A stretch of DNA of 35,019 nt, taken from assembly GCA_032433595.1 (NCBI GenBank), contig JASWJB010000391.1, positions 1 to 35,019 of the forward strand, in the 5' to 3' direction. The position numbers and the translations under genes were made by a program. Of this stretch, positions 9,776-19,304 are shown piece after piece. The notes under the pieces are model-generated. The model did no database searches, was not told where the DNA came from, and was given only the letters and a program-made list of their open reading frames with translations. The stretch comes from Conoideocrella luteorostrata. Its lineage: Eukaryota; Ascomycota; Sordariomycetes; Hypocreales; Clavicipitaceae. Within the stretch, counting starts at the first letter, position 1; each line of letters begins with the position of its first letter.

Positions 9776-11654
9776 ATGGGCCAGACTCATTCGGATAGCA
9801 ACCCGCGGCATCGGTCCCGCGAGGACCTGGCTCAAGAGCTAGTGAGTTACATGTCTATAGCCCTTACACGCTGTCGAGCGACTAATTTGGCTGGCAAATT
9901 GAAAGGCTCTGAGATTTAAAGACAAATGCTTCACATCACTCGAATTCTACTCACTAAAGGATGTATTCAAGAGCCTCGCGGACCAGCAGGGTTCAGTTCG
10001 GTACCTTAAGGAGGATACTGTCGCCCGCTATCTTGAGGTCCCCGACATCCTTGGCGCATCCCCTGTTGTCTTCCAGATGGTCTCCTATCTGGGCGCATTC
10101 CCTTTCCTACAAGACGCCCCTGTTGTGCTTGAATTGCCGCAGACGATTATGGTCATTGCCATCATGACGGAGCGATACAAACGTGTATTGGCTAGAGGCT
10201 CGGCCGATCGAACCAAGCTCATCTTTAAGAGCCTAGCTGTGTATGATCGCAAGGCTTCGGAGGTTGCAGCTCCCCAGGGACCGACAGTATCCAAGAACAA
10301 TAGCGGTGCGCCCAAAACGGCAAACGGAGGGTTTGCGGTTGACCTCCCTGGAGAAGATGAATCATACGATGACGATGACGACTTGGTCTTGACCGCGTAC
10401 GAGCTGTTGGATATTCAAGATGCAGTGAAACAGGGTAGCGCCCCTGAATTCCACGGCGCCATTATTCCGACAGACAATTTTCGAAAACTGCTCATGCTCC
10501 TGCTGCTGGTGGCTCCGCTGGACGCACAGGAGAGTATATCCCAGTATTCTAACCGAGTCGCCGGAACTGAGCTTGAACAGCTCCGAGCGACGGCTGAATG
10601 CATCTTGGCTTCGTTTGTGGATGTCGAGACGGCACCTGGTATCAAATACAGGCATTTTAAAACGATAATACCTGCTCTGGTTCCCAACCTGTTCAACAGC
10701 TTCAATGCGCTGTTCGAGCATTTCCTCTTCTCCAAGAATCTGGATTTCTCGAAACAATCGATTGGCGTTGGGAAGCACGGAAATCCTTCCCCCAAACCGG
10801 CACAGCCGCTGCTATCTGACAAGGGCGATATTCTGAACGACCACATGCTCTCACAATTATCATTGTTCCTCCCCGGGTCATCGCTGTTTCGCAGAACGAG
10901 GCGATTATACTCTGGTAACAATGCAGGCTTCTCCATGGGTGGCTTTGACTCCAAAGTCCTTCACTGGCGAGCACCCACGATTCTTCTAGTAAGCGGGACT
11001 ATACTGGCCGACATCCCAAGCGGCGGCCAAGAGGCATCCTTTGCCGACAGCCTGCCTCCCAAACGTTTCCGGAATGGCACTAAAGGCGGCCGCGTCACCT
11101 ACGGCGTATATGTCCGAGAGCCATGGAAGCATACCCATAAAGAATGCTTTGGCGACTCCGAAACTGTTTTGTTCCAGCTAGAACCGATCCACGACGTATT
11201 TTCAGCATCAACTATCAACACCGACTACGTGGCCTTCACCAAACCACCCGGTAACCAGGCATGCCTGACATTTGGAGCGCCGCATCCCCAACCGAGGAAA
11301 TCCTCTCGTATCGATACACATTACTCTTTGGGAGCGGTTTCCCTACTTTTAAATGACTCTTTCGAGTTTGGAGTCTTCAACCATGATTATACTTCCCGAG
11401 GTGGTGCGTTCCACACCAGCATTTTGAGGAAATACGACTTTCAGGATCGGTTTGAGATTGACCAGTTAGAAGTCTGGGGCTGTGGAGGTGACAACGAGGC
11501 CAAAGCTCAAGCTGAGAGATGGGCCTGGCAAGAGAGAGAGGCAGAGGCAAGAAGAAGAGTTAATCTAGGTACCGGGGACATTGAAACCGACAGGGCATTA
11601 CTAGAAATGGCTGGTTTGGTGGGCGCAAGTCGCAGTGGCGGGTCCATGGCTTAA
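9776..11654 (+). CDS. rtc5: TLDc-domain protein, RTC5-like (restriction of telomere capping 5)
   Basis: Exons 9776-9841 and 9906-11654, with a 64-bp intron (GTGAGT..AAAG, with ACTAAT as a likely branch site). The product is about 604 residues. The first exon encodes MGQTHSDSNPRHRSREDLAQEL. Gly2 with Ser6 makes a good N-myristoylation signal, which is why this start is preferred. The second exon begins ALRFKDKCFTSLEFYSLKDVFKSL, the start of the Rtc5 N-terminal region. The C-terminal TLDc domain spans about 324-547, including LYSGNNAGFSMGGFDSKVLH, FGVYVREPW-like YGVYVREPW, and ALGAVSLLL-like SLGAVSLLL ending in DQLEVWGCGG. A charged tail (KAQAERWAWQEREAEARRR) follows. In yeast, Rtc5 is a vacuolar protein that binds the V-ATPase and favours its disassembly; applying that role here is inference. 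It is convergent with RCF1. Confidence 0.88.
9842..9905 (+). other. Intron of the RTC5-like gene
   Basis: 64 bp, GTGAGT donor, AAAG acceptor, CGACTAAT resembling a fungal branch site. The exon phases match (phase 0) and the following frame is free of stops. Confidence 0.8.
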
Positions 11655-11859
11655 TTTGCAGTCATAAAGCTTCACAATTCACTCTGCTCTTTTACCGCGG
11701 CGTTCAGAACGGGCTAGGGACTAAAGGAAGAAAAGGACAAAATAAACGCCGGATTTCAATTGCTCTCCGACCCAAAAATTGTTCGTTTTTTTATAGAGTA
11801 GACTGCCACCATCTCCCATTGTATCGTACAAGCCACAGTTATGCTGTTGTTCGTCGTTC

Positions 11860-12725
11860 TTATTTCCTCGACCCGTCCTCCTTTTCCTTGGTCAGAGCCT
11901 CTCCGATGGCGCCCAACGAACTCTTCGGATTCTCCTTCTTCTTGTCAACCTTCCCCATATGTAACCTAGCTGCTGCTGCTTCATCACCCTCTTTGTCGGC
12001 CTTCTCCTGGCCCTTGGACCACAACCCCATCTTTCCCAAAATCCCGCCCGTGCCGTTCGCAACCTCCTCCTCATCCTGCTCCGTCGTTGCCGCAGCCTCA
12101 ACCCTTTGTCTCCTCCTTTCTTCCAGCATGACCCTCCTGTACTTGTCTTCCTCGTCTCTCGCTTCCAGCTCCCGAATCCACTTCTGTCGCTTCTCCTCGG
12201 CGTCTCTCTCCTCCTTGAGCTTTCGAAGCTCCTTGGTCTTTTGGCGATCCTGGCTGTAGTACATGCTACCCGCTACCATGGCGATAACTGTGAAACCTTG
12301 GGCGGCGACACGGGCGCGGAACATCTTGTTAGCTTGGCGGGAGTCGCCGCGGCGGAGGGCGCGATAAGCATTGACGAAGGCGAAGACGGTGAGACCAATG
12401 CCTGGAGAGAGTTGTCTTTATTAGGCATTCAGGTTTGCTTTATCTGAGTAACCAATTGACTGGGAAAACAAAGAGTAGCTTGGAGAATTACCTAGTGGCA
12501 CAAGAGGTTCTTCCTTGATCTTCCGAACTATTTTTTGCATGGGTCGTTCATTGTAAAAGTCCCTATGTACGAAGATAAGTCCGTGAGCAAGTTTTCGGAG
12601 TATGCACATCATACCCCGCGAAGGAGGCTGTGGATGGTAAATGGGAGGGAATAGAAAACGTACTCGTCCGAGTCGAAGGATGAGGGCAAGGGCCCAGGCA
12701 TGGGCGGCGGTAATCTATCTGCCAT
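11860..12725 (-). CDS. rcf1: Respiratory supercomplex factor 1 (HIG1-domain), three exons
   Basis: Exons on the minus strand: 12664-12725, 12492-12562 and 11860-12401. Introns are 101 bp (GTACGT..CATAG) and 90 bp (GTAATT..CCAG). They splice in frame to 224 residues. The order MADRLPPPMPGPLPSSFDSD, EDFYNERPMQKIVRKIKEEP, LVPLGIGLTVFAFVNAYRAL is typical of Rcf1. Two membrane helices (about 41-57 and 78-93) flank a basic loop RRGDSRQANKMFRAR, and the R-x-R-x3-Q part of the HIG1 signature is visible (R73, R75, Q79). A long charged coiled coil (about 95-150) and a lysine-rich tail follow. Rcf1 sits in the mitochondrial inner membrane and supports assembly of cytochrome bc1/cytochrome oxidase supercomplexes. 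It is divergent from the ZZ/EF-hand gene. The first intron's donor lies immediately after the conserved SFDSDE motif. Confidence 0.92.
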
Positions 12726-13175
12726 GTTTGGCTGTGTATTGGTGATGCAGGTGCTTCGTGAAAGGGAGAGGAAGTCGCATCATGGACATGAGCTAGTTCT
12801 TGGAGGCACGCACCGGGAGTTGCGGGTTCTCCACATAAATTCAACATGAGCATGGGCTGATCGGGGCGCAAGGTTTTTTGCATGCAGCTGCAGCATGGGT
12901 CTGCTTAGACACGACACTGGGATCTCGTCAGCCAGTACCAAGTTGGTAGCCGGGCAACTCTGCTTCCACAACCACAACCACAACCACAACCACCCACACG
13001 AATACAAGCACCGAAACCTCGATAGCTCGGCAAACGCATCGTCGTGTAGCAGGAGAAAGCGCCGGAGCGCTCAGAATATTTACCACCAAGCTTTGCAGCA
13101 GATCGATCGTCTCCCGCAGCTGGCACCCACCACCACCGTGCGCTCGCTGCACATCATGCTTGAAAGATAGCAGCA
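12726..13175. promoter_or_regulatory. Divergent promoter region of RCF1 and the ZZ/EF-hand gene
   Basis: 450 bp between two divergent start codons. It includes a CACAAC hexamer repeat (about four units, 12964-12994). Short open frames on both strands across this repeat are low-complexity artefacts. Confidence 0.5.
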
Positions 13176-15830
13176 ATGTGGCCGACGACAGCATCGGTCG
13201 ACACCCTCGCACGGCCGCGCATTGCTGTGGCTGCTGTGGCTGCCTTCGCGGCTGCTGGTATCGGATACTACGCCTACCAGACCAGGAACGATGGCCCTCT
13301 CAGAGGCACCCCGACAGGACCCGGTTTGCATAGAAGCAATGCCGTTCGTCGCCCTCGTCCTGGACCAGCCATGGAGGAATGGATGTCCTCTCCGTCCGAC
13401 ACCCCGGGCGATGAAAATGCCGATGTAACAAATGCAAACACAAATTTGCGGGTTCCAGCGGACGCAGAAACCGTCGTTGATATCGATAGTGCCGACGACT
13501 GGTGGAATGGTCCTTCAGATCTTCAACCTTCTCAAAGAGCTGGTCATAATATCGTCAACTTACTTTTCCGGGTATCTGAAGACAATGCGAGGAGAAACGG
13601 CTGCGTTCATAGGGGATGTCAATGTAACTCATGTGGCATGGTTCCCATACGCGGAGTCCGATATCGATGCGCCAACTGTGCCGACTTTGACCTTTGCGAG
13701 ACATGTGAAGCCCAAGGAGTGCACCACAAGACACATATTTTCTACAAAATCAAGGTTCCTGCGCCGCCATTTGGCCCGCGGCAGATGCAGCCCGTGTGGT
13801 ACACTGGAGATCCGGATACCTGCCGACGCAATCTTCCTAAGAGCATTATATCGCGACTGTCCAAGGACACTGGGTTCGAGAGGCCGGAGCTGGAGGCTTT
13901 CTGGGAACATTGGACTTATATGGCCAATACGGAATGGCGAGATGATCCGGACGAGCTGTGTGTAGCCATGGACCGCAAGACATTTGAACGCTGCTTAGTA
14001 CCAACGGGTGGATCGAGACATGCCGCGCCAAATCTTATTCACGATCGTATGTTTTCCTTTTATGACTCCAATCACGATAATTTGATCGGCTTTTCAGAAT
14101 TTCTGCATGGATTGTCCTACAGGAAGAGGAAGGACAAGCTGAAGAAGGTGTTTGAGGGCTATGATATTGATGGCGACGGATATGTCGACCGACGAGATTT
14201 TCTCCGCATGTTTAGGGCTTATTATGTGTTGTATAAGCAAATGCATAAAGATATCCTTGAAGGCATGGAAGATCAACTACTCGCCAGCACCGAGGCTCAA
14301 CAACTGGTGTATAGTCGACAACCGCTGAGTAGCCTGTTTGGAAGGGAGGGTAGAATTCCCCAAGGCGACTCCGGCTTGCGCTTTGAGGGCAAAAGTCCCG
14401 GAAGAGATGGCAGTGTAGAAGTGAGCGATGGGTACAATGGCGCATTTACCGAAAGCCGCGGAGATACAGCTAGCCGAGAAGACATCCTGGCCAGCTTGTT
14501 TGCTTATGATACCGAGACTCGTCCACGCCGCTTCATTGCGCGTAACGATACTGATACGAATTGGCGTACGGTGCGACGTGTAAGCGGTGGAGATCTGGAT
14601 ACGGCTTACTGGTCGACTTTGTTGGACCCACCAAGTACTCTGGACGAGATACCCAACATATTCAGCCTCCATGACGAAGACAGTGACGAGGATGGCGATG
14701 GTGATAGGGATGAAGAGGAAGTTGACGGGGATGATGCTGATACCGTGCGAAATGGGGAACCAGGTCGATCATACGGCGAATTTCGAGCCCGTGCTGCTGC
14801 ACGCAGTCGCAAATTGGCTCCCAAGTTAGAAAAGCAACGCCGAGATCTGGCACGACAGCATCTTCACGATCGATGGAAGAGACGCCACTTCTACCTCGAC
14901 GAAGAAGAAGGGGGCACCGCGCCACACGACTGGGAGACTGATGAGGACATTATTGCCAACTATAATCGTATTGTAGAGGAGTCCAAGTCTCCTGACCACC
15001 CCCCTCCGGTGACAACCCGATCACGATCCAGCTCAAAGGTCCGATTTGCCGAGGACACGGATGATTTTGAGATTCAATCCAACCCTTCAACATCTTCCCG
15101 TAGTGTGCCAGAGCGGTGGGGGGGCATGGATATTCCCGATGCCGAGCGAGACGCTGGGAAAGAGATTCTGTATCAAGTAACTCAACAAGCGTTCAATGAA
15201 TTGCTCGATACGATATTTAAAAAGTCTGAGGATGTGGCCATTACGGTGGCGGCAACGGCTGGGGATCGCGAGAGATTCAAGGACCTAATTGAAGCTGTTG
15301 CTCTGCAGGACACGGAACCAGCAGAGCCAAAAGGGCATGAGCCCAAGGCAGTCTCAGAAAAGTCGCTGGACGAGCTGCTAGCTGAGACTGGTTTCAGTAT
15401 CGTGCCGGATGAGCCTCGGAACGCTGTAGAGCTTGACAGCACGGTTGAAATTATACACGAGGAGCAGGTTGAGGATGACGATGCACAGCCTAAGGAGGAA
15501 CACGACGTCTTGGAGTTTCGTGACCCAACGCTGCCGCAATTCAGGCCAAATACTATTGCTGAAGCTAATGAGCTCGCTGCCAACGAAGCAGAGAAGTCCG
15601 GTCATGCACATCCCCCACGATCATCATCTCACCAACGATACGTGCCAGATCCAGCCGACGGCACACTTCGGTACTGGAAGCAGCTAAACATTGCAGAGGC
15701 ACAGTTCAAAGAAAGAGGCGGATGGGGCCGCCTCAGCTTCGCCGAGTTTGAGGAAATTTACAAGAGCCAGGAAGACTTGGGCAACAGACTGGACTACTTG
15801 GGCAGCTGGATCGACTTTTGTATTCCTTAG
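13176..15830 (+). CDS. Membrane-anchored ZZ zinc-finger and EF-hand protein
   Basis: Intronless, 884 residues. A hydrophobic segment near the N-terminus (about residues 15-33, RIAVAAVAAFAAAGIGYYAY) looks like a signal anchor. A ZZ-type zinc finger spans about 145-192: HRGCQCNSC..V.IRGVRYRCANCADFDLCETCEAQ..HHKTHIF, with all expected Cys and His residues. Two adjacent EF-hands follow. The loop at 297-308 begins DSNHDNLIGFSE, and the loop at 330-341 is DIDGDGYVDRRD, a canonical calcium loop. A highly acidic stretch (D/E run, about residues 497-525) and a basic helix lie downstream; the rest is mostly disordered. ZZ domains bind proteins such as N-degrons or histone tails, so the domain set suggests calcium-dependent recruitment at a membrane. 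No specific function is known to me for this fungal architecture. It is divergent from RCF1. Confidence 0.88.
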   Translation: MWPTTASVDTLARPRIAVAAVAAFAAAGIGYYAYQTRNDGPLRGTPTGPGLHRSNAVRRPRPGPAMEEWMSSPSDTPGDENADVTNANTNLRVPADAETVVDIDSADDWWNGPSDLQPSQRAGHNIVNLLFRVSEDNARRNGCVHRGCQCNSCGMVPIRGVRYRCANCADFDLCETCEAQGVHHKTHIFYKIKVPAPPFGPRQMQPVWYTGDPDTCRRNLPKSIISRLSKDTGFERPELEAFWEHWTYMANTEWRDDPDELCVAMDRKTFERCLVPTGGSRHAAPNLIHDRMFSFYDSNHDNLIGFSEFLHGLSYRKRKDKLKKVFEGYDIDGDGYVDRRDFLRMFRAYYVLYKQMHKDILEGMEDQLLASTEAQQLVYSRQPLSSLFGREGRIPQGDSGLRFEGKSPGRDGSVEVSDGYNGAFTESRGDTASREDILASLFAYDTETRPRRFIARNDTDTNWRTVRRVSGGDLDTAYWSTLLDPPSTLDEIPNIFSLHDEDSDEDGDGDRDEEEVDGDDADTVRNGEPGRSYGEFRARAAARSRKLAPKLEKQRRDLARQHLHDRWKRRHFYLDEEEGGTAPHDWETDEDIIANYNRIVEESKSPDHPPPVTTRSRSSSKVRFAEDTDDFEIQSNPSTSSRSVPERWGGMDIPDAERDAGKEILYQVTQQAFNELLDTIFKKSEDVAITVAATAGDRERFKDLIEAVALQDTEPAEPKGHEPKAVSEKSLDELLAETGFSIVPDEPRNAVELDSTVEIIHEEQVEDDDAQPKEEHDVLEFRDPTLPQFRPNTIAEANELAANEAEKSGHAHPPRSSSHQRYVPDPADGTLRYWKQLNIAEAQFKERGGWGRLSFAEFEEIYKSQEDLGNRLDYLGSWIDFCIP

Positions 15831-16814
15831 GAAAGTGAAACGTCTTCTGTATAAAATTTTGGAGACTCGAGGTCGGGCCACTTGCATCGAGGTCCAGCCC
15901 CTCACCTCGATTGGGAGAGTCTGTCTACACGCGAACTTAGTTTTATTGTTGCAGCAGCTTCAGCGGCATAACATTGATTGGCATAGATAAGCGTAGAGTT
16001 CACAGGTATAGGAATAAATGAGACAGCGATGCGATTTATTATGGTTTCAACTTGGCGTATGGGGTTGGACAAATCCCCAAATGCATCTTTCAAACTAGAG
16101 CCCAAACGGATGTTGCACATCAAGTTTACATGGCATTGGTCCAATGCCATTATTATTTCGGTAGTCCTACCCGCTTCCTTTCCTTTGGTTTCCTCTCACT
16201 CGTCCTTTCATGCCCCCTTTGAGGAAAGGTCACTCGCCAATTTTGCAGACCTTTATGAGCACATAAGCAAGCGAATTTTGAAAAGCCAATGATCAAGAAG
16301 AAATGAGCCCACCTTGATGGCGACAAAGAGAGAAGTGAGAGTAATAAATACAGGATAGAATATTCGGCAGTCACTACTCGGGTTTTAATTTGGGCTTTCG
16401 CCTCAGATACCTGAGGTGTGTTAGCAAAAGCTTCATCCTCTTTGTTGTTGTTCTTTAGACTTCGGCCGGCAAAGAAAACGAAACTTACACCATCGATGCA
16501 TATATCGTGTGCGCTGGGCGTACCTGTGTATCGTGGGCTGGGCTTTCTCTGACCTGGGGTGGCTGGAGGCGGGTGGGATGACAAAGGCACGCGCCTGACA
16601 CATTAATCGAGACATCGGGGTTGGCCAACGCACTCTGCCTCTGCCCTGGAGGGGGGAAATTGAATGTGGAGGGAACGCTATTGCTGGTGCTGAGGCTCCT
16701 TGGTCTTCATGCTGGAGATGACGATGCCGAAGTTTCGGCGGGCGTGCGGATAGCATATCACTTCCTCCTCACCACCAACTCACAACATATTTACCTTCTT
16801 GAGCCGCCGTAAAT
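15831..16814. other. Intergenic region downstream of the ZZ/EF-hand gene
   Basis: About 1 kb with no convincing gene. Several ORFs of 80-145 codons exist on both strands but overlap each other and lack family motifs. The first 200 bp are probably the 3' untranslated region of the ZZ/EF-hand gene. Confidence 0.4.
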
Positions 16815-17157
16815 ATGGAGTCAATGGCTGAAGATGATCTTCTCTCTGGTGAAGATCTTCCTGTACTACAACTATCTGAGGCAGATATGGCGCTTCCGTA
16901 TGTGCCCGCACTGGTGGCTCACTTGAAATGTTAACTAATATATCTTCTTGAATACATACACCGCTGGCATGGACCCAACCGTTGAAGATAACCATATCTC
17001 TGTTGCGGATTTTGCTCTGCTGCACTTTTCCGAAGCAGATATGGCAGATAGTCGCAGCGAAAGGGCGCAAGGCTGTGCCTACAACAGGCATAGGTCGCGC
17101 TCGCCTGCTACTTACTCCGCAGAAAGCGTTTCCAACGCCAATTCGCCTCATTGGTGA
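16815..17157 (+). other. Duplicated short coding module (two ORFs sharing a 27-residue block)
   Basis: An ORF starting at 16815 (MESMAEDDLLSGEDL..., 39 codons, ends TGT TAA) and a second in another frame (ATG at 16948 or 16969, MDPTVEDNHISVADF..., to the TGA at 17155-17157) align without gaps over 27 residues. Both end the block in L/F-SEADMA. The duplicated units are 154 bp apart, and the resemblance extends upstream (CTTCTTGA at similar distance). Within SEADMA there are three silent differences in six codons and no amino-acid change. This suggests an old tandem duplication of protein-coding sequence. It may be part of a small gene with introns I could not place, or a decayed one. No family recognised. 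Confidence 0.35.
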
Positions 17158-17261
17158 GAAACGCACAACTTTGTTCTTCTCCCGCAGAGCGAAGGCTGCA
17201 TGGGTGTGGCGCGCACATGGATTGGACAGGTTTGCACAGGGCTGTGGCGGAAAGGCATGTG

Positions 17262-17271
17262 TATATATATA
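17262..17271 (+). promoter_or_regulatory. TATA-like element before the small ORF at 17478
   Basis: TATATATATA about 210 bp upstream of the ATG at 17478, followed by TACTCCGTA (17270-17278) and a pyrimidine-rich leader (CTCTCTTCCCATTTCCCACC near 17320). This is typical of an expressed fungal gene. Confidence 0.4.
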
Positions 17272-17477
17272 CTCCGTACAGCCTGATTCTTTCCCATCCT
17301 TGCTAAGTGTCGCTCACCTCTCTCTTCCCATTTCCCACCTCTTCACATCTTGCTCTACATCTGTTTAACTTCTTCACGGCAAACCAGTATCAATTTCTAT
17401 ACAGATCGTTTGTCAGCGTCCAGTTAGCACACTCACTTTTCACGTTTTCCAGGTCAGCAACTAACTAGTTCTCAGTC

Positions 17478-17705
17478 ATGGGCAGCAACACGCCTGAACA
17501 TGGGGGGGAACCGAGTCCAATATCGTCGGAAACCTCCCCTGCACCCGTTCCCAGGGTTAGAATAGTCAGAAGACCTAGACTGAGGCCCAGAGCTGACGAT
17601 GCGAGTTCGCCACTTATTCGAGGGATGGAAACCCACTTCAGAATGACTGCTCGGGAGACCAACATAGTGTCTACGTCAGGCATCTCATTTCTAGTGACAA
17701 AATAG
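17478..17705 (+). CDS. Hypothetical 75-residue ORF running into a repeat
   Basis: ATG in good context (TCATGG) downstream of a TATA-like element and a CT-rich leader. Residues 1-50 are proline- and arginine-rich (VPRVRIVRRPRLRPRADD). The last 25 (THFRMTARETNIVST...) lie inside the dispersed repeat that starts at about 17631. I do not recognise the protein. The plausible promoter with a repeat-derived end suggests a gene whose 3' part was replaced or truncated by the repeat. It could instead be a non-coding transcript. Confidence 0.3.
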   Translation: MGSNTPEHGGEPSPISSETSPAPVPRVRIVRRPRLRPRADDASSPLIRGMETHFRMTARETNIVSTSGISFLVTK

Positions 17706-17935
17706 CCTCTGCTTGAACATGACTGCCTGGGTGGCCGCGGGACTATTTTCTACGAATACACCGCATGTCAAACAACCTTCCACTTAAGCATGACTGTCTT
17801 AAGGCCCAAGATGCTTTCTACATGCATACTGCGCATCATCAAAAGCAAGAAAAACAGAAAAAGAGAAAAAAGAGAAAAACTTTCCACTTCAGAATGACCG
17901 CTCGGGAGACCAACATAGTTTCTACGTACACACAC
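17631..17935 (+). repeat. Imperfect direct repeat, period 251 bp
   Basis: A roughly 45-bp block beginning CCACTTCAGAATGAC is present at about 17633-17677 and again at about 17884-17928. There are only a few differences (GACT/GACC, GTGTCT/GTTTCT). Within and after these copies the motif GCATGACTGTCT or close variants recurs (17716, 17788, 17967), so the region is a mosaic of diverged repeat units. Between the copies lies the segment that recurs inverted at 24.6 kb. Confidence 0.7.
17665..17840 (+). repeat. Left copy of a dispersed inverted repeat
   Basis: About 175 bp that reappear as the reverse complement at about 24553-24727. Shared exact runs include CATCTCATTTCTAGTGACA and CATGTCAAACAACCTTCCAC. 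It ends in an A-rich tract (17840-17880) where the other copy has a homopolymer (A15 in the same orientation), followed in both by CTTTCCA. Confidence 0.85.
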
Positions 17936-18033
17936 AGCATTTTCAGGGACAGAAAATCGTCTGCATAAGCATGACTGTCTCTACGTTCAGACTTCAGGGA
18001 GATAACAGCCCTCCCCTAAATTACGGCACATGC

Positions 18034-18155
18034 CGCGTGTCTGAAGGCAAAATAACCTTCTGTTTATGCATGTGGCGTATCTGGAGGCAAAATAACCTTC
18101 TGTTTATGCATGCGGCGTATCTGAAGGCAAAATAACCTTCTTTTTATGCATGCCA
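18034..18155 (+). repeat. Tandem repeat, 40-bp unit, three copies
   Basis: The unit CTGAAGGCAAAATAACCTTC followed by TGTTTATGCATG starts at 18041, 18081 and 18121, giving an exact 40-bp period with only a few substitutions. It resembles the ACAAAATAGCCTCTGCTTGA piece of the nearby dispersed repeat. No open frame depends on it. Confidence 0.9.
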
Positions 18156-19236
18156 CAAGGTACACCGCTGCTTTGACAACGTGTCAACATCTTCACACAA
18201 AACAATTGGGTAGCAGGTGAAGACTTTACTGATTTGCAAAAAATTTCTTCCCAAAGTGTATCAAGAGTCGACGGAGATGTCTATTCTTCGGTCTTCCACG
18301 CATTTCGTTTCTTGGTGAAAACCAAAAAAAAAAAAAAAAAAAAGAAAGAAAAAAGGCTAAACTTTGGTGCCCACGTGGCAATCCGTCCTCCATGGCTGGC
18401 GCCAAACCTAAAATACCTTGTTTTGACAGCACTTGTGTTATCGGCGGTCTGTTTAGACTGGGTGCCGGCATACCGTCATCGGACATCAAGTAACTAGCCC
18501 TAGATCTCATTCGGCAATGAAGTACATCGTCTACTATGTTTCATGACTCATCGCCTAATCGCGGAAACAAAGTTGTATCTGGTATGGCGAGGAAGTTTAA
18601 AAACCAACTACCGAGTACGCCATGTGGGAACGAGACAAGGCGTTCATTATGCATCATATATGCATAATACTTTAAGTCGACTACATGCCTTGCGTGCCAC
18701 GACAAGCGCAACTATGCAATGAAGCGAAGAAGTCGTGGTATTTATCGAGTGGCTTCAAAAGAGTCAATATGAAACAAGGGCAATAGAGGCTGGCGTATTG
18801 TTCATCTGGGAAATGTGGTTGAAACGAATGGCTGCTATTGTGTTCAGCGTCAGAGCAGCTTGGTCTGAACAATACCCCCTTCCGCTGCCATATGTAATCA
18901 TCATGGCTAAACATCACAGTAAACCTTTTTTCTTAAAATAAAATACACTAAAGTAAAATAGATAAGGATTATAGAAAAGCAACCTATGGGAAAAGATAGA
19001 TAAGGAACATGGAAAAAAATCCTGCTAGAAGTCCGACATCGATCTGCCAAAATGGACCTTTAACTTTTAGCCATGGCCGTAAAGTCAAAAAATATGCATA
19101 TCATCGGAATGCCACGCGGTGACACGTAATAGCCATTAACTTTGCTGGTCAAGAAAGTTTTAACCTTGAATCAAAGTATACCAGCCAGCTGCCTCCTTGG
19201 ATGGCACTGGCAGGATCACTCCTACTGTCTATTGAT

Positions 19237-19245
19237 CTATAAATA
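19237..19245 (+). promoter_or_regulatory. TATA box of the hydrolase gene
   Basis: CTATAAATA about 95 bp before the ATG at 19339, followed by a CT-rich leader (CTTCCCTTCCTATTTCCCTC). This is a good candidate core promoter. Confidence 0.55.
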
Positions 19246-19304
19246 AAGCTTCCCTTCCTATTTCCCTCTATTTCAATTATTACTTCTCACCACATTCTCA
19301 CAAT

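Noticed and set aside
12895..13212. ORFs rich in NHNHNH or VVVVV across the CACAAC repeat
   Set aside because: They follow from the hexamer repeat in the divergent RCF1 promoter and lack coding context.
16153..16756. Overlapping minus-strand ORFs of 107 and 145 codons
   Set aside because: They overlap each other in different frames and show no motifs, conserved composition or splice structure.
18034..18155. CRISPR-like short array (three 40-bp units)
   Set aside because: The units abut directly, with no unique spacers, and the genome is fungal, so it is an ordinary tandem repeat.
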